Assembly: GCA_001544595.2 (NCBI GenBank)
Contig: FCOH02000001.1
Location: forward strand, 1 to 64,000
DNA length: 64,000 nt
DNA from: Caballeronia peredens
GTDB taxonomy: Bacteria; Pseudomonadota; Gammaproteobacteria; Burkholderiales; Burkholderiaceae
Direction: 5' to 3'
The position numbers and the translations under genes are program-made. The notes beneath the pieces are model-generated. The model searched no databases. It saw nothing but the letters and a program-made list of their open reading frames with translations, and was not told the origin of the DNA. This document shows, one piece after another, positions 45,593 through 54,745 of this stretch. Every line of letters starts with the position of its first letter. The first letter of the stretch is position 1.

Positions 45593-45665
45593 GCGTGTTC
45601 TCCACGTTGCATGACTCACACGATATCGATTCGATGACCCACTCTGAAGAGCCAAGAAGTGATCG

Positions 45666-45679
45666 ATGGACTAGTCCAT
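45666..45679 (-). promoter_or_regulatory. Perfect palindrome ATGGACTAGTCCAT, MocR operator candidate
   Basis: A 14-base perfect palindrome upstream of the GNAT-flavodoxin pair (about 75 bases before its start) and of the divergent MOSC gene. A near-copy precedes the MocR gene at 43025, with the same CGAT and GTCCGG flanks. Two sites of such specificity near one regulator strongly suggest its operator. Confidence 0.7.
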
Positions 45680-45752
45680 GGGCTGTCCGGGTTTGCGAGC
45701 GCTAGAATCGGATGCATCGCTTGTAAAGCAAATACACGCATAGGTCCGCCAC

Positions 45753-46247
45753 ATGCCGCTCAATCCCGAATCTCCGCTCGCCCGTCTCATGAATGCGCCG
45801 GTGAAGCAGGGCGCCGTCGTCTGGATAGGCTTGCGGATCGCGCGGCGGGCGCCGCTTCGGGTGGTCGGGGCGGCGCGGGCGGTGGCGGGCGCGGGCCTCG
45901 AAGGCGATCACTACAGCCGTCGCGACGGCAACCGGCAGGTGACACTGATCCAGGCGGAAAGCCTGCGCGCGATTGCGAGCCACCTCGGTCTCGACGATGT
46001 ATCGCCGCTGGACTTGCGGCGCAATATCGTCACGGCGGGCATCAATCTTCATGCGCTGAAGGACCGGCGTTTCCGCATCGGCGATGCCGTGCTCGAAGCG
46101 AGCGGGGAATGTCATCCCTGCTCGCGCATGGAAGAAACCTTCGGCGTCGGCGGCTATAACGCGGTGCGCGGTTTCGGCGGGATCACGGCGCGTGTCGTCG
46201 AAGGCGGAGCGATCGATCTTACGAGCGTGATCGAGGCGTTGCGTTGA
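45753..46247 (+). CDS. MOSC domain protein, 164 aa
   Basis: A molybdenum-cofactor sulfurase C-terminal-like domain: AGAGLEGDHYSRRDGNRQVT, VTLIQAESLRAIASHLG, DLRRNIVTAGINLHALKDRR and SGECHPCSRMEETFG with the conserved Cys. The single-domain form is common in proteobacteria and may handle sulfur or persulfide transfer. Start ATG 45753; the ribosome binding site is weak. Divergent from the GNAT-flavodoxin pair; the palindrome at 45666 lies in the shared gap. Confidence 0.88.
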   Translation: MPLNPESPLARLMNAPVKQGAVVWIGLRIARRAPLRVVGAARAVAGAGLEGDHYSRRDGNRQVTLIQAESLRAIASHLGLDDVSPLDLRRNIVTAGINLHALKDRRFRIGDAVLEASGECHPCSRMEETFGVGGYNAVRGFGGITARVVEGGAIDLTSVIEALR

Positions 46248-46312
46248 TCGGCTAAGATACTGCGCCCAAGTCGCGCACTTTAAGCATCGATCCTCAACGT
46301 GGAGTATTTTTC

Positions 46313-46645
46313 GTGATCCAGCCGAGCAACGTATTCAAGGACAATCTGGCGCAACTGCCCGCCATCGACGGCATCGAGCGCGTCGATCTGATCGACGGCC
46401 ACGGCAGCGTGGTTGCGAGCATCGAAAACAAGCCGGGCAAGCAGGGCTCGCTTGCGGTCTATCACTACCTGAAACAGGCTTTCGGCACGCTCGATGCGCA
46501 GGCCGCCGAGCACGGCCTCGCCGTGTTCGCCGAGCACACTGCCGACGCGCGCAATCGTCCGGGCGCGCATCCGAACGTGGATCGTCTGCTCGAGATCGTC
46601 GCGAGCGGAGAAGCGCTGTGCATCGACGTGATCGCGGCGCACTGA
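46313..46645 (+). CDS. Hypothetical protein, probably DUF2322, 110 aa
   Basis: The sequence MIQPSNVFKDNLAQLPAIDG, ASIENKPGKQGSLAVYHYLK and AEHTADARNRPGAHPNVDRL recalls the DUF2322 family of small proteobacterial proteins; the family name is from memory and not checked. It starts at GTG 46313 with GTGGAG upstream. Alpha/beta, cytoplasmic, no catalytic signature. A 65-base gap separates it from the MOSC gene; it is convergent with the MFS gene that follows. Confidence 0.75.
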   Translation: MIQPSNVFKDNLAQLPAIDGIERVDLIDGHGSVVASIENKPGKQGSLAVYHYLKQAFGTLDAQAAEHGLAVFAEHTADARNRPGAHPNVDRLLEIVASGEALCIDVIAAH

Positions 46646-46664
46646 GACGCCGCGATCACACACA

Positions 46665-48014
46665 TCAGGCGCGCAATTCCACGCGCTTGATGTCCTTCAC
46701 GATCACGAGATAGCTGAACACGGTGATCAGCGCGTTGATGCCGACGAACGCCAGCGCGCCATTGAACGATCCCGACTGCGCAACGAGATAGCCGATCACG
46801 ATCGGCGTCACGATGCCCGCGACGTTGCCGAACATGTTGAAGATCGAGCCGGACAGGCCGATGGCTTCCTTCGGCGACGTATCCGCGACCACGGCCCAGC
46901 CCAGCGCGCCGATGCCCTTGCCGAAGAACGCGAGCGACATCAACGCGACCACGACCCAGTCGGTATCGACATAATTGCAGCCGATGATGCACGACGACAG
47001 CAGCATGCCGCCGACGATCGGCGCCTTGCGCGCCAGCGTGAGCGAGTGTCCGCGGCGGATGAGGCCGTCGGAGATCACGCCGCCGAGCACGCCGCCCGTG
47101 AAGCCGCAGATGGCGGGCAGCGACGCCACGAAACCCGCCTGCAGAATCGTCATGTGACGTGCCTGCACGAGGTAGATCGGGAACCACGTAAGAAAGAAGT
47201 ACGTGAGCACGTTGATGCAGTACTGCGCGAGATAGACGCCCAGCAGCATGCGATTGGTCAGCAATTGTTTGACGACCGGCCAGCCCACGGCATTGGACAT
47301 AGCGCCTGCGCTACCCGCGCGCTGATGGCCGCGTACGATGCCGCCGCCTGCCTCGATATAGTCGAGTTCCTGCCGGTTCACGCGCGGATGATCGACCGGA
47401 TTCTTCATCACGGAAAGCCACGTGAGCGCGAGCAGGAGACCCGCGACGCCCATCACGATATACACGTGGTGCCAGCCGAAGGCATGCGTGAGCCACGCCA
47501 TCAACGGCGTGAACACGACAGCCGCGAAGTACTGCGCGGCATTGAAAATAGCCGATGCCGTGCCGCGTTCCTGCGTCGGGAACCAGCTCGCGACCACTTT
47601 CGCATTCGCCGGGAACGCGGGCGCTTCGGCCGCGCCCATCATGAAGCGCAGCACGAAGAGCGCCGTCACGGCGGTGGCCGCGCTGCCGAGCAGGCCGATC
47701 GAGCTTTGCAGCAGCGTGAAGAGCGACCACAGGAAGATGCTCGCCGCATACACGCGCCGCGCGCCGAAGCGATCGAGCAGCCAGCCCGCGGGTATCTGCG
47801 ACAGCACATACGCCCAGCTGAAGGCAGAGAAGATGTAACCCATGCGGATCGCGTCGAAACCGAATTCGGCGCGCATCGCCGAGCCGGTGACCGACAGCGT
47901 CGCGCGATCTGCGTAATTGAACGTCGTGATCACGAAGATCAGCAACAGAATGAGATAGCGCACGCGGGTGCGCTTCATGACGTCCGCGGGATTCGCGGCT
48001 CGGCTCGTCGACAT
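46665..48014 (-). CDS. MFS hexarate/hexonate transporter (GudP-like)
   Basis: A 449-aa anion:cation symporter family carrier with twelve helices. The first motif FNYADRATLSVTGSAMRAEF and YVLSQIPAGWLLDRFGARRV are typical of glucarate/galactarate (GudP, GarP) transporters. It lies on the same strand as kdgD, 196 bases downstream of it and beyond a pair of strong hairpins. Context and family make galactarate or glucarate the likely substrate; other sugar acids remain possible. Inner membrane. Confidence 0.88.
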   Translation of the reverse strand: MSTSRAANPADVMKRTRVRYLILLLIFVITTFNYADRATLSVTGSAMRAEFGFDAIRMGYIFSAFSWAYVLSQIPAGWLLDRFGARRVYAASIFLWSLFTLLQSSIGLLGSAATAVTALFVLRFMMGAAEAPAFPANAKVVASWFPTQERGTASAIFNAAQYFAAVVFTPLMAWLTHAFGWHHVYIVMGVAGLLLALTWLSVMKNPVDHPRVNRQELDYIEAGGGIVRGHQRAGSAGAMSNAVGWPVVKQLLTNRMLLGVYLAQYCINVLTYFFLTWFPIYLVQARHMTILQAGFVASLPAICGFTGGVLGGVISDGLIRRGHSLTLARKAPIVGGMLLSSCIIGCNYVDTDWVVVALMSLAFFGKGIGALGWAVVADTSPKEAIGLSGSIFNMFGNVAGIVTPIVIGYLVAQSGSFNGALAFVGINALITVFSYLVIVKDIKRVELRA

Positions 48015-48101
48015 GGACTTCCCCTTTGTCGAGCAAAGCCGGCACAGTCGCGCCTTGCTCTGCCCCCAATGCTTTGCGGATTCGAACGTGCGGATGCACG
48101 T

Positions 48102-48176
48102 AGGGCCGCACGTGCGGCCCTGATCTGCGAAGCGACGCGTGGCGCCGTTGCGGCGCCACGCGGTCCCGCGCTTCGC
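48102..48176 (-). terminator. Tandem hairpins between kdgD and the transporter gene
   Basis: CGCGTGGCGCC (48136-48146) pairs with GGCGCCACGCG (48152-48162), flanked by GCGAAGCG and CGCTTCGC arms. Nearer the transporter is a perfect 20-base palindrome, AGGGCCGCACGTGCGGCCCT (48102-48121). These would terminate or strongly reduce transcription from kdgD into the transporter gene. No T runs are present. Confidence 0.65.
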
Positions 48177-48210
48177 GTGTCTCCTGCCAGTGTGCTTGCT
48201 GCGTGCGTGC

Positions 48211-49128
48211 TTACTGCGCGCCGAGCTTCTTGATCAGCACGTCGAGCTGTTCGAACTCTTCTTCGGTGAGATCGGTCAGCGGCGCGCGCACCGGGCCCGC
48301 GTCATGGCCGACGAGCTTCGCGCCCCCCTTGACGATCGATACTGCATAACCCGCCTTGCGATTGCGGATCTTCAGGTACGGCAGGAAGAATTCGTCGATC
48401 AGCTTGCCGACCGTTGCGTGGTCGTCCGCTGCGATCGCGCGGTAGAACTCCATTGCCGTCTTCGGGATGAAGTTGAACACCGCCGACGAGTACACCGGCA
48501 CGCCCAGCGCCTTGTACGCCGCTGCGTAGACTTCGGCCGTCGGCAGGCCGCCGAGGTACGAGAAGCGGTCGCCGAGGCGGCGGCGGATCGTCACCATGTT
48601 TTCGATTTCGCCGACGCCGTCCTTGAAGCCGATCAGGTTCGGGCAGCTGTCCGCCAGTTGCTCCAGCATGTCGGCGTTGAGCTTCGAGTTCGCACGGTTG
48701 TAGATGATCACGCCCATGTTCGGCACGGCCTTGCAGACTTCTTCCGCGTGGCGGCGAATGCCGTCCTGCGACGCTTCGGTCAGATAGTGCGGCATCAGCA
48801 GCACGCCGTGCGCGCCTTGCTTCTCCGCTTCCTGCGCGAACGCGATGGCCGTGCGGGTCGGGCCGCCCGCGCCTGCCAGGATCGGAACCTTGCCGCGGCA
48901 CACTTCGGTGGCGGTCTTCACGATCTGCGAATATTCAGGTTGCGTCAGCGAGAAGAACTCGCCCGTGCCGCCCGCGACGAACAGCGCCGAAGCACCGTAC
49001 GGAGCCAGCCATTCAAGGCGCTGCGCGTACGTGTCGGCGCGGAAGTTGCCTTGTCGGTCGAAGTCCGTCACGGGGAAGGAAAGCAGGCCTTCAGAAACGA
49101 TTTGCTTCAGTTCTTGCGGTGTCGTCAT
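48211..49128 (-). CDS. kdgD: 5-dehydro-4-deoxyglucarate dehydratase
   Basis: Converts 5-keto-4-deoxyglucarate to 2-oxoglutarate semialdehyde with loss of water and CO2, in galactarate/glucarate breakdown. At 305 aa it is a full-length member of the DHDPS/NAL aldolase family. Hallmarks are [13 protein letters not shown] at the start, [20 protein letters not shown], the strand with catalytic Tyr (VIIYNRANS) and the Schiff-base lysine in [13 protein letters not shown] 49128. It is divergent from garD; the shared gap has paired operator-like sequences, so both genes are likely induced together. Confidence 0.92.
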   Translation of the reverse strand: MTTPQELKQIVSEGLLSFPVTDFDRQGNFRADTYAQRLEWLAPYGASALFVAGGTGEFFSLTQPEYSQIVKTATEVCRGKVPILAGAGGPTRTAIAFAQEAEKQGAHGVLLMPHYLTEASQDGIRRHAEEVCKAVPNMGVIIYNRANSKLNADMLEQLADSCPNLIGFKDGVGEIENMVTIRRRLGDRFSYLGGLPTAEVYAAAYKALGVPVYSSAVFNFIPKTAMEFYRAIAADDHATVGKLIDEFFLPYLKIRNRKAGYAVSIVKGGAKLVGHDAGPVRAPLTDLTEEEFEQLDVLIKKLGAQ

Positions 49129-49172
49129 GGTGAATGAGTCTCGTTGGGCAGCGACCGGCGGGTGCCGAGCTT

Positions 49173-49193
49173 ATAAGTCATCGTACAACATGA
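49173..49193 (-). promoter_or_regulatory. Operator candidate upstream of kdgD (GTCATC-N-TACAACAT)
   Basis: Read on the plus strand this is GTCATCGTACAACAT; an inverted copy (ATGTTGTAGGATGAC) lies near garD. It starts 45 bases upstream of kdgD. The imperfect dyad fits a FadR/GntR-type site. A tandem pair TGAGACAACC TCAGACAACC follows at 49191-49210. Confidence 0.6.
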
Positions 49194-49265
49194 GACAACC
49201 TCAGACAACCGTTTTAATTCAATAGAATCAATGAGTACGGGTAAATACTTAGCAATTGTAGAAGA

Positions 49266-49287
49266 GTATGTTGTAGGATGACATAAC
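49266..49287 (+). promoter_or_regulatory. Operator candidate upstream of garD, inverted copy
   Basis: ATGTTGTAGGATGACAT here is the reverse complement (one mismatch over the 15-base core) of the sequence at 49177-49191. It ends 50 bases before garD, matching the distance of the other copy to kdgD. The arrangement suits one regulator acting on both divergent promoters. Confidence 0.6.
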
Positions 49288-49337
49288 TCCTCGCCGCGCG
49301 CGGCTGCGTGGCGTGTTCCGCCCAAGGAATCGTCAGA

Positions 49338-50930
49338 ATGAATCAGTCTCCCCTCTATATTCGTGTCCATCCGGACGACAACGTCGCGATCGTCGTCAAC
49401 GACGGCGGTCTCGGCGAAGGCGCCGCGTTCTCCGACGGTCTCGTGCTGCGCGAACGCGTGCCGCAGGGCCACAAGGTCGCGCTGAAGGATCTCGCGGAAG
49501 GCGATGCGGTCGTCCGCTACAACGTCGTGATCGGCTACGCGACCAAGCCGCTGCCGAAGGGAAGCTGGGTGAACGAGCACGTCACCCGCATGCCGGCGTC
49601 GCCGGAACTGCACGATCTGCCCATCGCGACCATCAAGGCGCCGGACGAAACGCCGCTGGAAGGCTTCACGTTCGAGGGCTATCGCAACGCGGACGGCTCG
49701 GTCGGCACGCGCAACATTCTCGCGATCACCACGACTGTGCAGTGCGTGGCGGACGTGGTGCAGCACGCGGTCACGCGCATCAAGGCGGAATTGCTGCCGC
49801 AGTATCCGAACGTCGACGACGTCGTGAGCCTCGGCCACACCTACGGCTGCGGCGTGGCGATCGACGCGCCCGACGCGATGGTGCCGATCCGCACCGTGCG
49901 CAACATCGCGCTGAACCCGAATTTCGGCGGCGAAGTAATGATGGTGAGCCTCGGCTGCGAGAAGCTGCAGCCCGAACGCCTGATGCCGCCGGGCACCATC
50001 CCGATCGCAGCTTCGACGGCGGAAACGGAAGACGTCGCGGATATCGGCGACAACACGCACGACGACAACGGCGGCGCGGTCGTGCTGCAGGACGAATCGC
50101 ACGTCGGCTTTCAGTCGATGATCGACTCGATCATGCGCATGGCCGAGACACACCTGAAGCGCCTGAACAATCGCCGGCGCGAGACGTGTCCGGCGGCGGA
50201 TCTCGTCGTCGGCGTGCAGTGCGGCGGCAGCGATGCGTTCTCGGGTCTGACGGCGAATCCGGCGGTCGGTTTCGCGACGGATCTGCTGGTGCGCGCGGGC
50301 GCGACGGTGATGTTCTCGGAGGTCACGGAAGTGCGCGACGGCGTCGCGCAACTGACGGCGCGCGCGGCGAACGGCGAAGTGGCCGCGGCGATCATCCGCG
50401 AGATGAAGTGGTACGACGATTACCTGAAGCGCGGCGGCGCGGACCGCAGCGCGAACACCACGCCGGGCAACAAGAAGGGTGGATTGTCGAACATCGTCGA
50501 GAAGGCGATGGGCTCCATCGTCAAGTCGGGCAGCTCGACCATTTCAGGCGTGCTGTCGCCGGGCGAAAAGGTGGCGCAGAAGGGCCTGATCTATGCGGCC
50601 ACGCCCGCGAGCGATTTCATCTGCGGCACGCTGCAACTGGCGGCGGGCATCAATCTGCACGTATTCACGACGGGACGCGGCACGCCGTACAGCCTCGCCG
50701 AAGTGCCGGTGCTCAAGGTCGCGACGCGCTCGGATCTGGCGCGCCGCTGGCACGACCTGATGGACGTGAACGCGGGCACCATCGCGACGGGCGACGCCAC
50801 TATCGCCGATGTGGGCTGGGAAATGTTCCACCTGATGCTCGACGTCGCGAGCGGACGCAAGCAGACCAAGGCCGAGGCGCTCAAGCTGCATAACGCGCTC
50901 GTGCTGTTCAACCCGGCACCGGTGACCTGA
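49338..50930 (+). CDS. garD: Galactarate dehydratase
   Basis: Dehydrates galactarate to 5-keto-4-deoxyglucarate, the substrate of KdgD. 530 aa, a UxaA-family enzyme with an N-terminal SAF domain (about 1-90), then the catalytic regions [59 protein letters not shown] and the late [15 protein letters not shown]. The conserved Cys and His residues of the iron-dependent family are present. ATG 49338 follows AAGGAATC. Divergent from kdgD. Glucarate dehydratase is not in the window, so galactarate is the likely feed, derived from galacturonate of pectin. Confidence 0.92.
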   Translation: MNQSPLYIRVHPDDNVAIVVNDGGLGEGAAFSDGLVLRERVPQGHKVALKDLAEGDAVVRYNVVIGYATKPLPKGSWVNEHVTRMPASPELHDLPIATIKAPDETPLEGFTFEGYRNADGSVGTRNILAITTTVQCVADVVQHAVTRIKAELLPQYPNVDDVVSLGHTYGCGVAIDAPDAMVPIRTVRNIALNPNFGGEVMMVSLGCEKLQPERLMPPGTIPIAASTAETEDVADIGDNTHDDNGGAVVLQDESHVGFQSMIDSIMRMAETHLKRLNNRRRETCPAADLVVGVQCGGSDAFSGLTANPAVGFATDLLVRAGATVMFSEVTEVRDGVAQLTARAANGEVAAAIIREMKWYDDYLKRGGADRSANTTPGNKKGGLSNIVEKAMGSIVKSGSSTISGVLSPGEKVAQKGLIYAATPASDFICGTLQLAAGINLHVFTTGRGTPYSLAEVPVLKVATRSDLARRWHDLMDVNAGTIATGDATIADVGWEMFHLMLDVASGRKQTKAEALKLHNALVLFNPAPVT

Positions 50931-50943
50931 GAATCTGAGTCCG

Positions 50944-51849
50944 TCAGGCCCGCGAACGCCGGGCGGCGTGGCGCGCCCTGAGTTCGTCGAGACGGGAAAG
51001 AAACAGCCGCAAGGTTGGCGACTGGTTCTTCGGACGGAACCCCACGGCGAGATCGATGGTCGGCACGTCGCCCGCGAGCGGGCGGCTCGTCACGGACCAC
51101 GGCATCAGATTCTCGACGTAGGAAGGAATGAGCACGACACCGCGCGTCGACGCGACCAGCGACATGACCATCGCCGGGTTGTCGACGGTCTGCGCGGCCT
51201 CGAGCCGGACGCCCGAGCGTTCGAGATATTGATCGATCACCGAGCGCAGAAACCTTGCCTTGCCCGCCATCGCGATAAACGACTCGCCGACGAGATCTTG
51301 CACGGCGATCTCGTCGCGCGCGGCCAGCGCATGGTCGCTCGGCATCAGGACCACGAGCGGTTCACGGTCCACGATCTCGTAGGCGAGATCGAAATCGGGT
51401 TCGGCGCGCATGAACGCGAGGTCCAGCCTTCCGCGTGCCACGGCTTCGGCGAGTTCGGTCGAATAGTCGCTGGACACGGTGACATCCACCTTCAGCAGTT
51501 CGTCGCGCATCACGTGCATGGCGTCGGGCAGCCAGTTCATCTCCTGGCCCGTGAGGAAGCCCAGCGCGAAGCGTTGTTTCGCGGGCTGAGCGGCGCGTCG
51601 CGCGGCCTCGACGGCGGCATCCACCTGATTCAGCGCAATGCGCGCATGCTCGATGAACGCGCTTCCCGCCGCCGTCAGCTCGACGCCGCGCGCCGTGCGC
51701 ACGAAGAGGCTGGCACCGACCTGATCTTCGAGGTCGCGAATCTGCCGGCTCAGCGAGGGCTGCGACGTATGCAAGCGCTGTTCGGCCGCTTCGGTCAGGC
51801 TGCCCGTCTCGGCCACCGCAATGAAGTAGCGCAGATGTCGCAGTTCCAT
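50944..51849 (-). CDS. LysR-type regulator beside garD
   Basis: A 301-aa regulator. HTH: ELRHLRYFIAVAETGSLTEA, AEQRLHTSQPSLSRQIRDLE. The effector domain resembles the CatR/BenM-like branch (MPSDHALAARDEIAVQDL, GVVLIPSYVENLMPW). ATG 51849 is chosen from the conserved MELRHLRYF start; the frame extends 29 codons upstream without support. It is convergent with garD (13-base gap). It may control the galactarate genes or the downstream SDR pair; the operator pattern in the kdgD-garD gap looks more GntR-like, so the link is uncertain. Confidence 0.88.
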   Translation of the reverse strand: MELRHLRYFIAVAETGSLTEAAEQRLHTSQPSLSRQIRDLEDQVGASLFVRTARGVELTAAGSAFIEHARIALNQVDAAVEAARRAAQPAKQRFALGFLTGQEMNWLPDAMHVMRDELLKVDVTVSSDYSTELAEAVARGRLDLAFMRAEPDFDLAYEIVDREPLVVLMPSDHALAARDEIAVQDLVGESFIAMAGKARFLRSVIDQYLERSGVRLEAAQTVDNPAMVMSLVASTRGVVLIPSYVENLMPWSVTSRPLAGDVPTIDLAVGFRPKNQSPTLRLFLSRLDELRARHAARRSRA

Positions 51850-51948
51850 GATTGCCCCGTGAAGACCGGATGAGTCGGAGCGGTGTGTCACGGTCGACCG
51901 AGTGCTCGCGACAACGTGCGAGACAGAATACAACACTCGGCCGGTGAA

Positions 51949-52695
51949 TCAGAGCTTCGAGCCGCCGTCGACATGCAGCGTCTCGCCGGTGATCAAGCGC
52001 GCTGCATCCGATGCGAGGAAGGCCGCAGCGTCACCGATATCGTCGGGTTGCGCGACGCGCTTGAGCGCCTGCATTCCGAGCGTGGCCGCGCGGCCAGCAT
52101 CGGTTTTCGTGAAGTTCGACATATCGGTTTCCACGACACCCGGCGCGATCGCGTTCACGCGAATGCCGCGTTCCCCGAGCGCCGACGCAAAGTGCGTGAC
52201 GAGCGTATCGACAGCGCCCTTGGTCGACGCATAGGCGGCCATGCTGCCCACCGCGGCACGCGCGGCGAGCGAGGACAGCAACACGATGCTGCTTCCCTTG
52301 CACATGACCGGCAACAACTGCTGCACGAGAAAGAAAGGTGCTCGCACGTTGACGGCGAAGAGCGCGTCGAAGTCCTCGATAGTCGTCTCCTCGATGCTCG
52401 CGGGCCTCGCAATGCCCGCGTTGGCGACGAGAATGTCGAGCCGGTCGCCGATCACGTCGCGCACGGACCGGGCGAGCCGGTGCGGCCCGTCTGCATCGAG
52501 CAGATTGGCCTGCACCTTCTGCGCGGTGCCGCCCGCTTCGCGAATGTGCGCGACGACGGCATCGGCTTCCTGCTCGCCGCTGCTGTAATGAATCAGCACG
52601 CCCGCGCCCGCGCGTGCCAGCGCGATGGCGGATGCGCGCCCGATGCCGCGGGATGCGCCCGTCACGAGCGCGGTCTTGCCTGCCAGATCTTTCAT
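51949..52695 (-). CDS. SDR family oxidoreductase, 248 aa
   Basis: A classical short-chain dehydrogenase: ALVTGASRGIGRASAIALAR (cofactor loop TGxxxGIG), LVANAGIARP, VLLSSLAARAAVGSMAAYAS with catalytic Ser, Tyr-x-x-x-Lys (YASTK) and the C-terminal DAARLITGETLHVDGGSKL. The enzyme is likely NADP-linked by the Arg after the glycine motif. ATG 52695 has GAGGAG upstream. It is second in a two-gene minus-strand unit with the next SDR (about 50 bases apart). Substrate unknown. Confidence 0.9.
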   Translation of the reverse strand: MKDLAGKTALVTGASRGIGRASAIALARAGAGVLIHYSSGEQEADAVVAHIREAGGTAQKVQANLLDADGPHRLARSVRDVIGDRLDILVANAGIARPASIEETTIEDFDALFAVNVRAPFFLVQQLLPVMCKGSSIVLLSSLAARAAVGSMAAYASTKGAVDTLVTHFASALGERGIRVNAIAPGVVETDMSNFTKTDAGRAATLGMQALKRVAQPDDIGDAAAFLASDAARLITGETLHVDGGSKL

Positions 52696-52744
52696 GATCG
52701 ACTCCTCGGATATGCGTGGAAAAGGTGCGACGCGAACAGGCGCT

Positions 52745-53491
52745 TCAACCGGCGGTCTTGCCGCCGTCGACGGTGACGATCTGTCCCGTGATGAACGCCG
52801 CCGCGTCCGACGAGACGAAGACGATCGCGCGCGCGATATCGCCGGGCGTGCCGACACGGCCGAGCGGCACCCCCGCGGCGAGCGCGGCCTTGCGTTCGGC
52901 GGTGCCCGTGAAGCGGTCGAGCATGCCGGTGTCGGTCGGGCCGGGCGCCACCGCATTCACGCGCACACCGAGCGACGCGACTTCGAGTGCGGCGGACTTC
53001 GTCATGCCTTCGACGGCATGTTTGCTGCCCGCATAGACCGATGCAAACGCCGCGCCTTCATGCCCGTAAGTGGAGGACACGTTGACGATGCTGCCGCGCC
53101 CCTGCGCCTGCATCACGCGCAATTCGTGCTTCATGCTGAGCAGCGTGCCGAGCACGTTGGTGTCGAAGGTGGCGGCGTAGCTGTCGGCGTTCTGATCGAC
53201 GATCGCGCCGGGCTGGCCTTCCGTGCCCGCGTTGTTCACGGCGGCATCGATGCGGCCGAAGCGCGCGACGGCGCCGTCGACGAGATTGCGCACGCTGTCG
53301 TCGTGACGCACGTCGGCGGCGATGAAAACGGCTTCCGCGCCGCGTTCGCGCAGTTCGGCTTCGAGCGCCTGGCCTTCGGCTTCACGCCGGCCCGAGACGA
53401 CGATGCGCGCGCCGCTGTCGGCGAAAGCGAGCGCCGTCGCACGGCCGATACCGGTGAGCGCGCCCGTGATGAGAATGACTGGCTTGTCCAT
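52745..53491 (-). CDS. SDR family oxidoreductase, 248 aa
   Basis: Classical short-chain dehydrogenase: LITGALTGIGRATALAFADS, then VVSGRREAEG (NADP-type Arg), AVNNAGTEGQPG, IVNVSSTYGHEG and YAGSKHAV (Tyr-x-x-x-Lys), ending in FITGQIVTVDGGKTAG. ATG 53491 with GGAG at good spacing; an ATG at 53503 is possible. First of the SDR pair; the two share the same length and layout, perhaps after duplication. It lies 139 bases from the GlxA-type regulator on the same strand. Substrate unknown. Confidence 0.9.
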   Translation of the reverse strand: MDKPVILITGALTGIGRATALAFADSGARIVVSGRREAEGQALEAELRERGAEAVFIAADVRHDDSVRNLVDGAVARFGRIDAAVNNAGTEGQPGAIVDQNADSYAATFDTNVLGTLLSMKHELRVMQAQGRGSIVNVSSTYGHEGAAFASVYAGSKHAVEGMTKSAALEVASLGVRVNAVAPGPTDTGMLDRFTGTAERKAALAAGVPLGRVGTPGDIARAIVFVSSDAAAFITGQIVTVDGGKTAG

Positions 53492-53630
53492 GATTGACTC
53501 CATCGAGATGTTGAAGAAGGGCAGGTTTCGCTGCCGTCGATGGAGTGCAATGTAGAGCGGACGAATCCGGATGAAAAAGACTTTGTAGGCAGGAGGCCAT
53601 GCTTCGAAAGCATAGCGACGTCAGGTCGCG

Positions 53631-54584
53631 TCAGGTCGCGACGGGTTCGCGCCGAGCGTTCCTGCGCAGCACTTCCGCGGGCACGCCGAAGGTGCGGAGA
53701 AACGCGCGGCGCATGCGTTCGCGGTCCGTGAAGCCGGTTTCCTTCGCGACGACGTTGATCGCATGCCGGCCTTGCTCGATCATGAATCGCGCGGCCTCCA
53801 GACGAAGCTGCTCCACGGCCTTCGCCGGCGATTGCCCCGTCTCGGCCTGAAAGGCGCGGCTGAACTGACGCGGGCTCAGGTTGGCCACGGCGGCCAGTTC
53901 CTCGACAGTGAGCGCATTGCGCAGATTCCTGCGGATGTGCACCAGCACCGATTCGATCCGGTCCGACTTCGGCGTCATGTCGAGCAAGGCGGAATGCTGC
54001 AGTTGTCCGCCGAGACGGCGCTGATTCATGACCAGAAGCCTCGCCGCCATTTTGGCGGTATCGGGACCGAGATCGTTGTCGATCAGCGCCAGGACGAGAT
54101 CGATGCCGGCGGTCATGCCCGCCGACGTCCACACCGGGCCGTCGTTGATGAAGATGCGGTCTTCTTCCGTCGTGACATGCGGAAAGCGGGCCCTGAATTC
54201 GGCTGCGTGCGCCCAGTGCATCGTCGCGCGCCGGCCGTCCAGAAGCCCGGCTTCGGCAAGAACGAACGCACCGCTGCAAATGGACGCAATCCGTCTCGAT
54301 GCTTGCGCCGCTTCCTGCACGAACGAAATCAGCGTGGTGCCGGAAGGCGGGATCTTCATTTCGGTAATGGAACCGATGATGATCGTGTCGAACGCCGGCT
54401 CGCCGAACGGCTCGGTTTGCAGCGTCATGCCGCTCGACGACTGCACCGGACCGCCGTGTTCGGACAGCAGATGAATCTCGTAGCACGGACCCTTGGGTGG
54501 CATGTTCACGATTTCGAAGGCCGTCAACGCGGCGAGACTCATCATCTGAAATCGTTGCGGCACGATAAAACCGACGCGATGCAT
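53631..54584 (-). CDS. GlxA family regulator (DJ-1/PfpI domain plus AraC HTH)
   Basis: A 317-aa regulator. N-terminal DJ-1/PfpI-like domain with RRIASICSGAFVLAEAGLLD, in which the nucleophile-elbow Cys is present (SICSGAF), then DGPVWTSAGMTAGIDLVLAL. The C-terminal AraC/XylS domain has LTVEELAAVANLSPRQFSRA and INVVAKETGFTDRERMRRAF. ATG 54584 (GGAGTG upstream) fits the family start MHRVGFIVPQRF; a longer frame to 54707 is unlikely. Divergent from nitrilase, its probable target. Many such regulators sense small nitrogen compounds, which would suit a nitrilase operon. Confidence 0.9.
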   Translation of the reverse strand: MHRVGFIVPQRFQMMSLAALTAFEIVNMPPKGPCYEIHLLSEHGGPVQSSSGMTLQTEPFGEPAFDTIIIGSITEMKIPPSGTTLISFVQEAAQASRRIASICSGAFVLAEAGLLDGRRATMHWAHAAEFRARFPHVTTEEDRIFINDGPVWTSAGMTAGIDLVLALIDNDLGPDTAKMAARLLVMNQRRLGGQLQHSALLDMTPKSDRIESVLVHIRRNLRNALTVEELAAVANLSPRQFSRAFQAETGQSPAKAVEQLRLEAARFMIEQGRHAINVVAKETGFTDRERMRRAFLRTFGVPAEVLRRNARREPVAT

Positions 54585-54745
54585 ATTCACTCCGGCGATG
54601 CTGAATTCAACCGCACGCACGAGCCGCCCGGGCGCGGACATGGATGGCATGAATGGTGGCAACAACGACCTCATGGTAACGACGAGAGGCATTAACGTAC
54701 AAGCCATCCACTCATCTGCGTCACATCGACGAAAGGAATCGCGTC

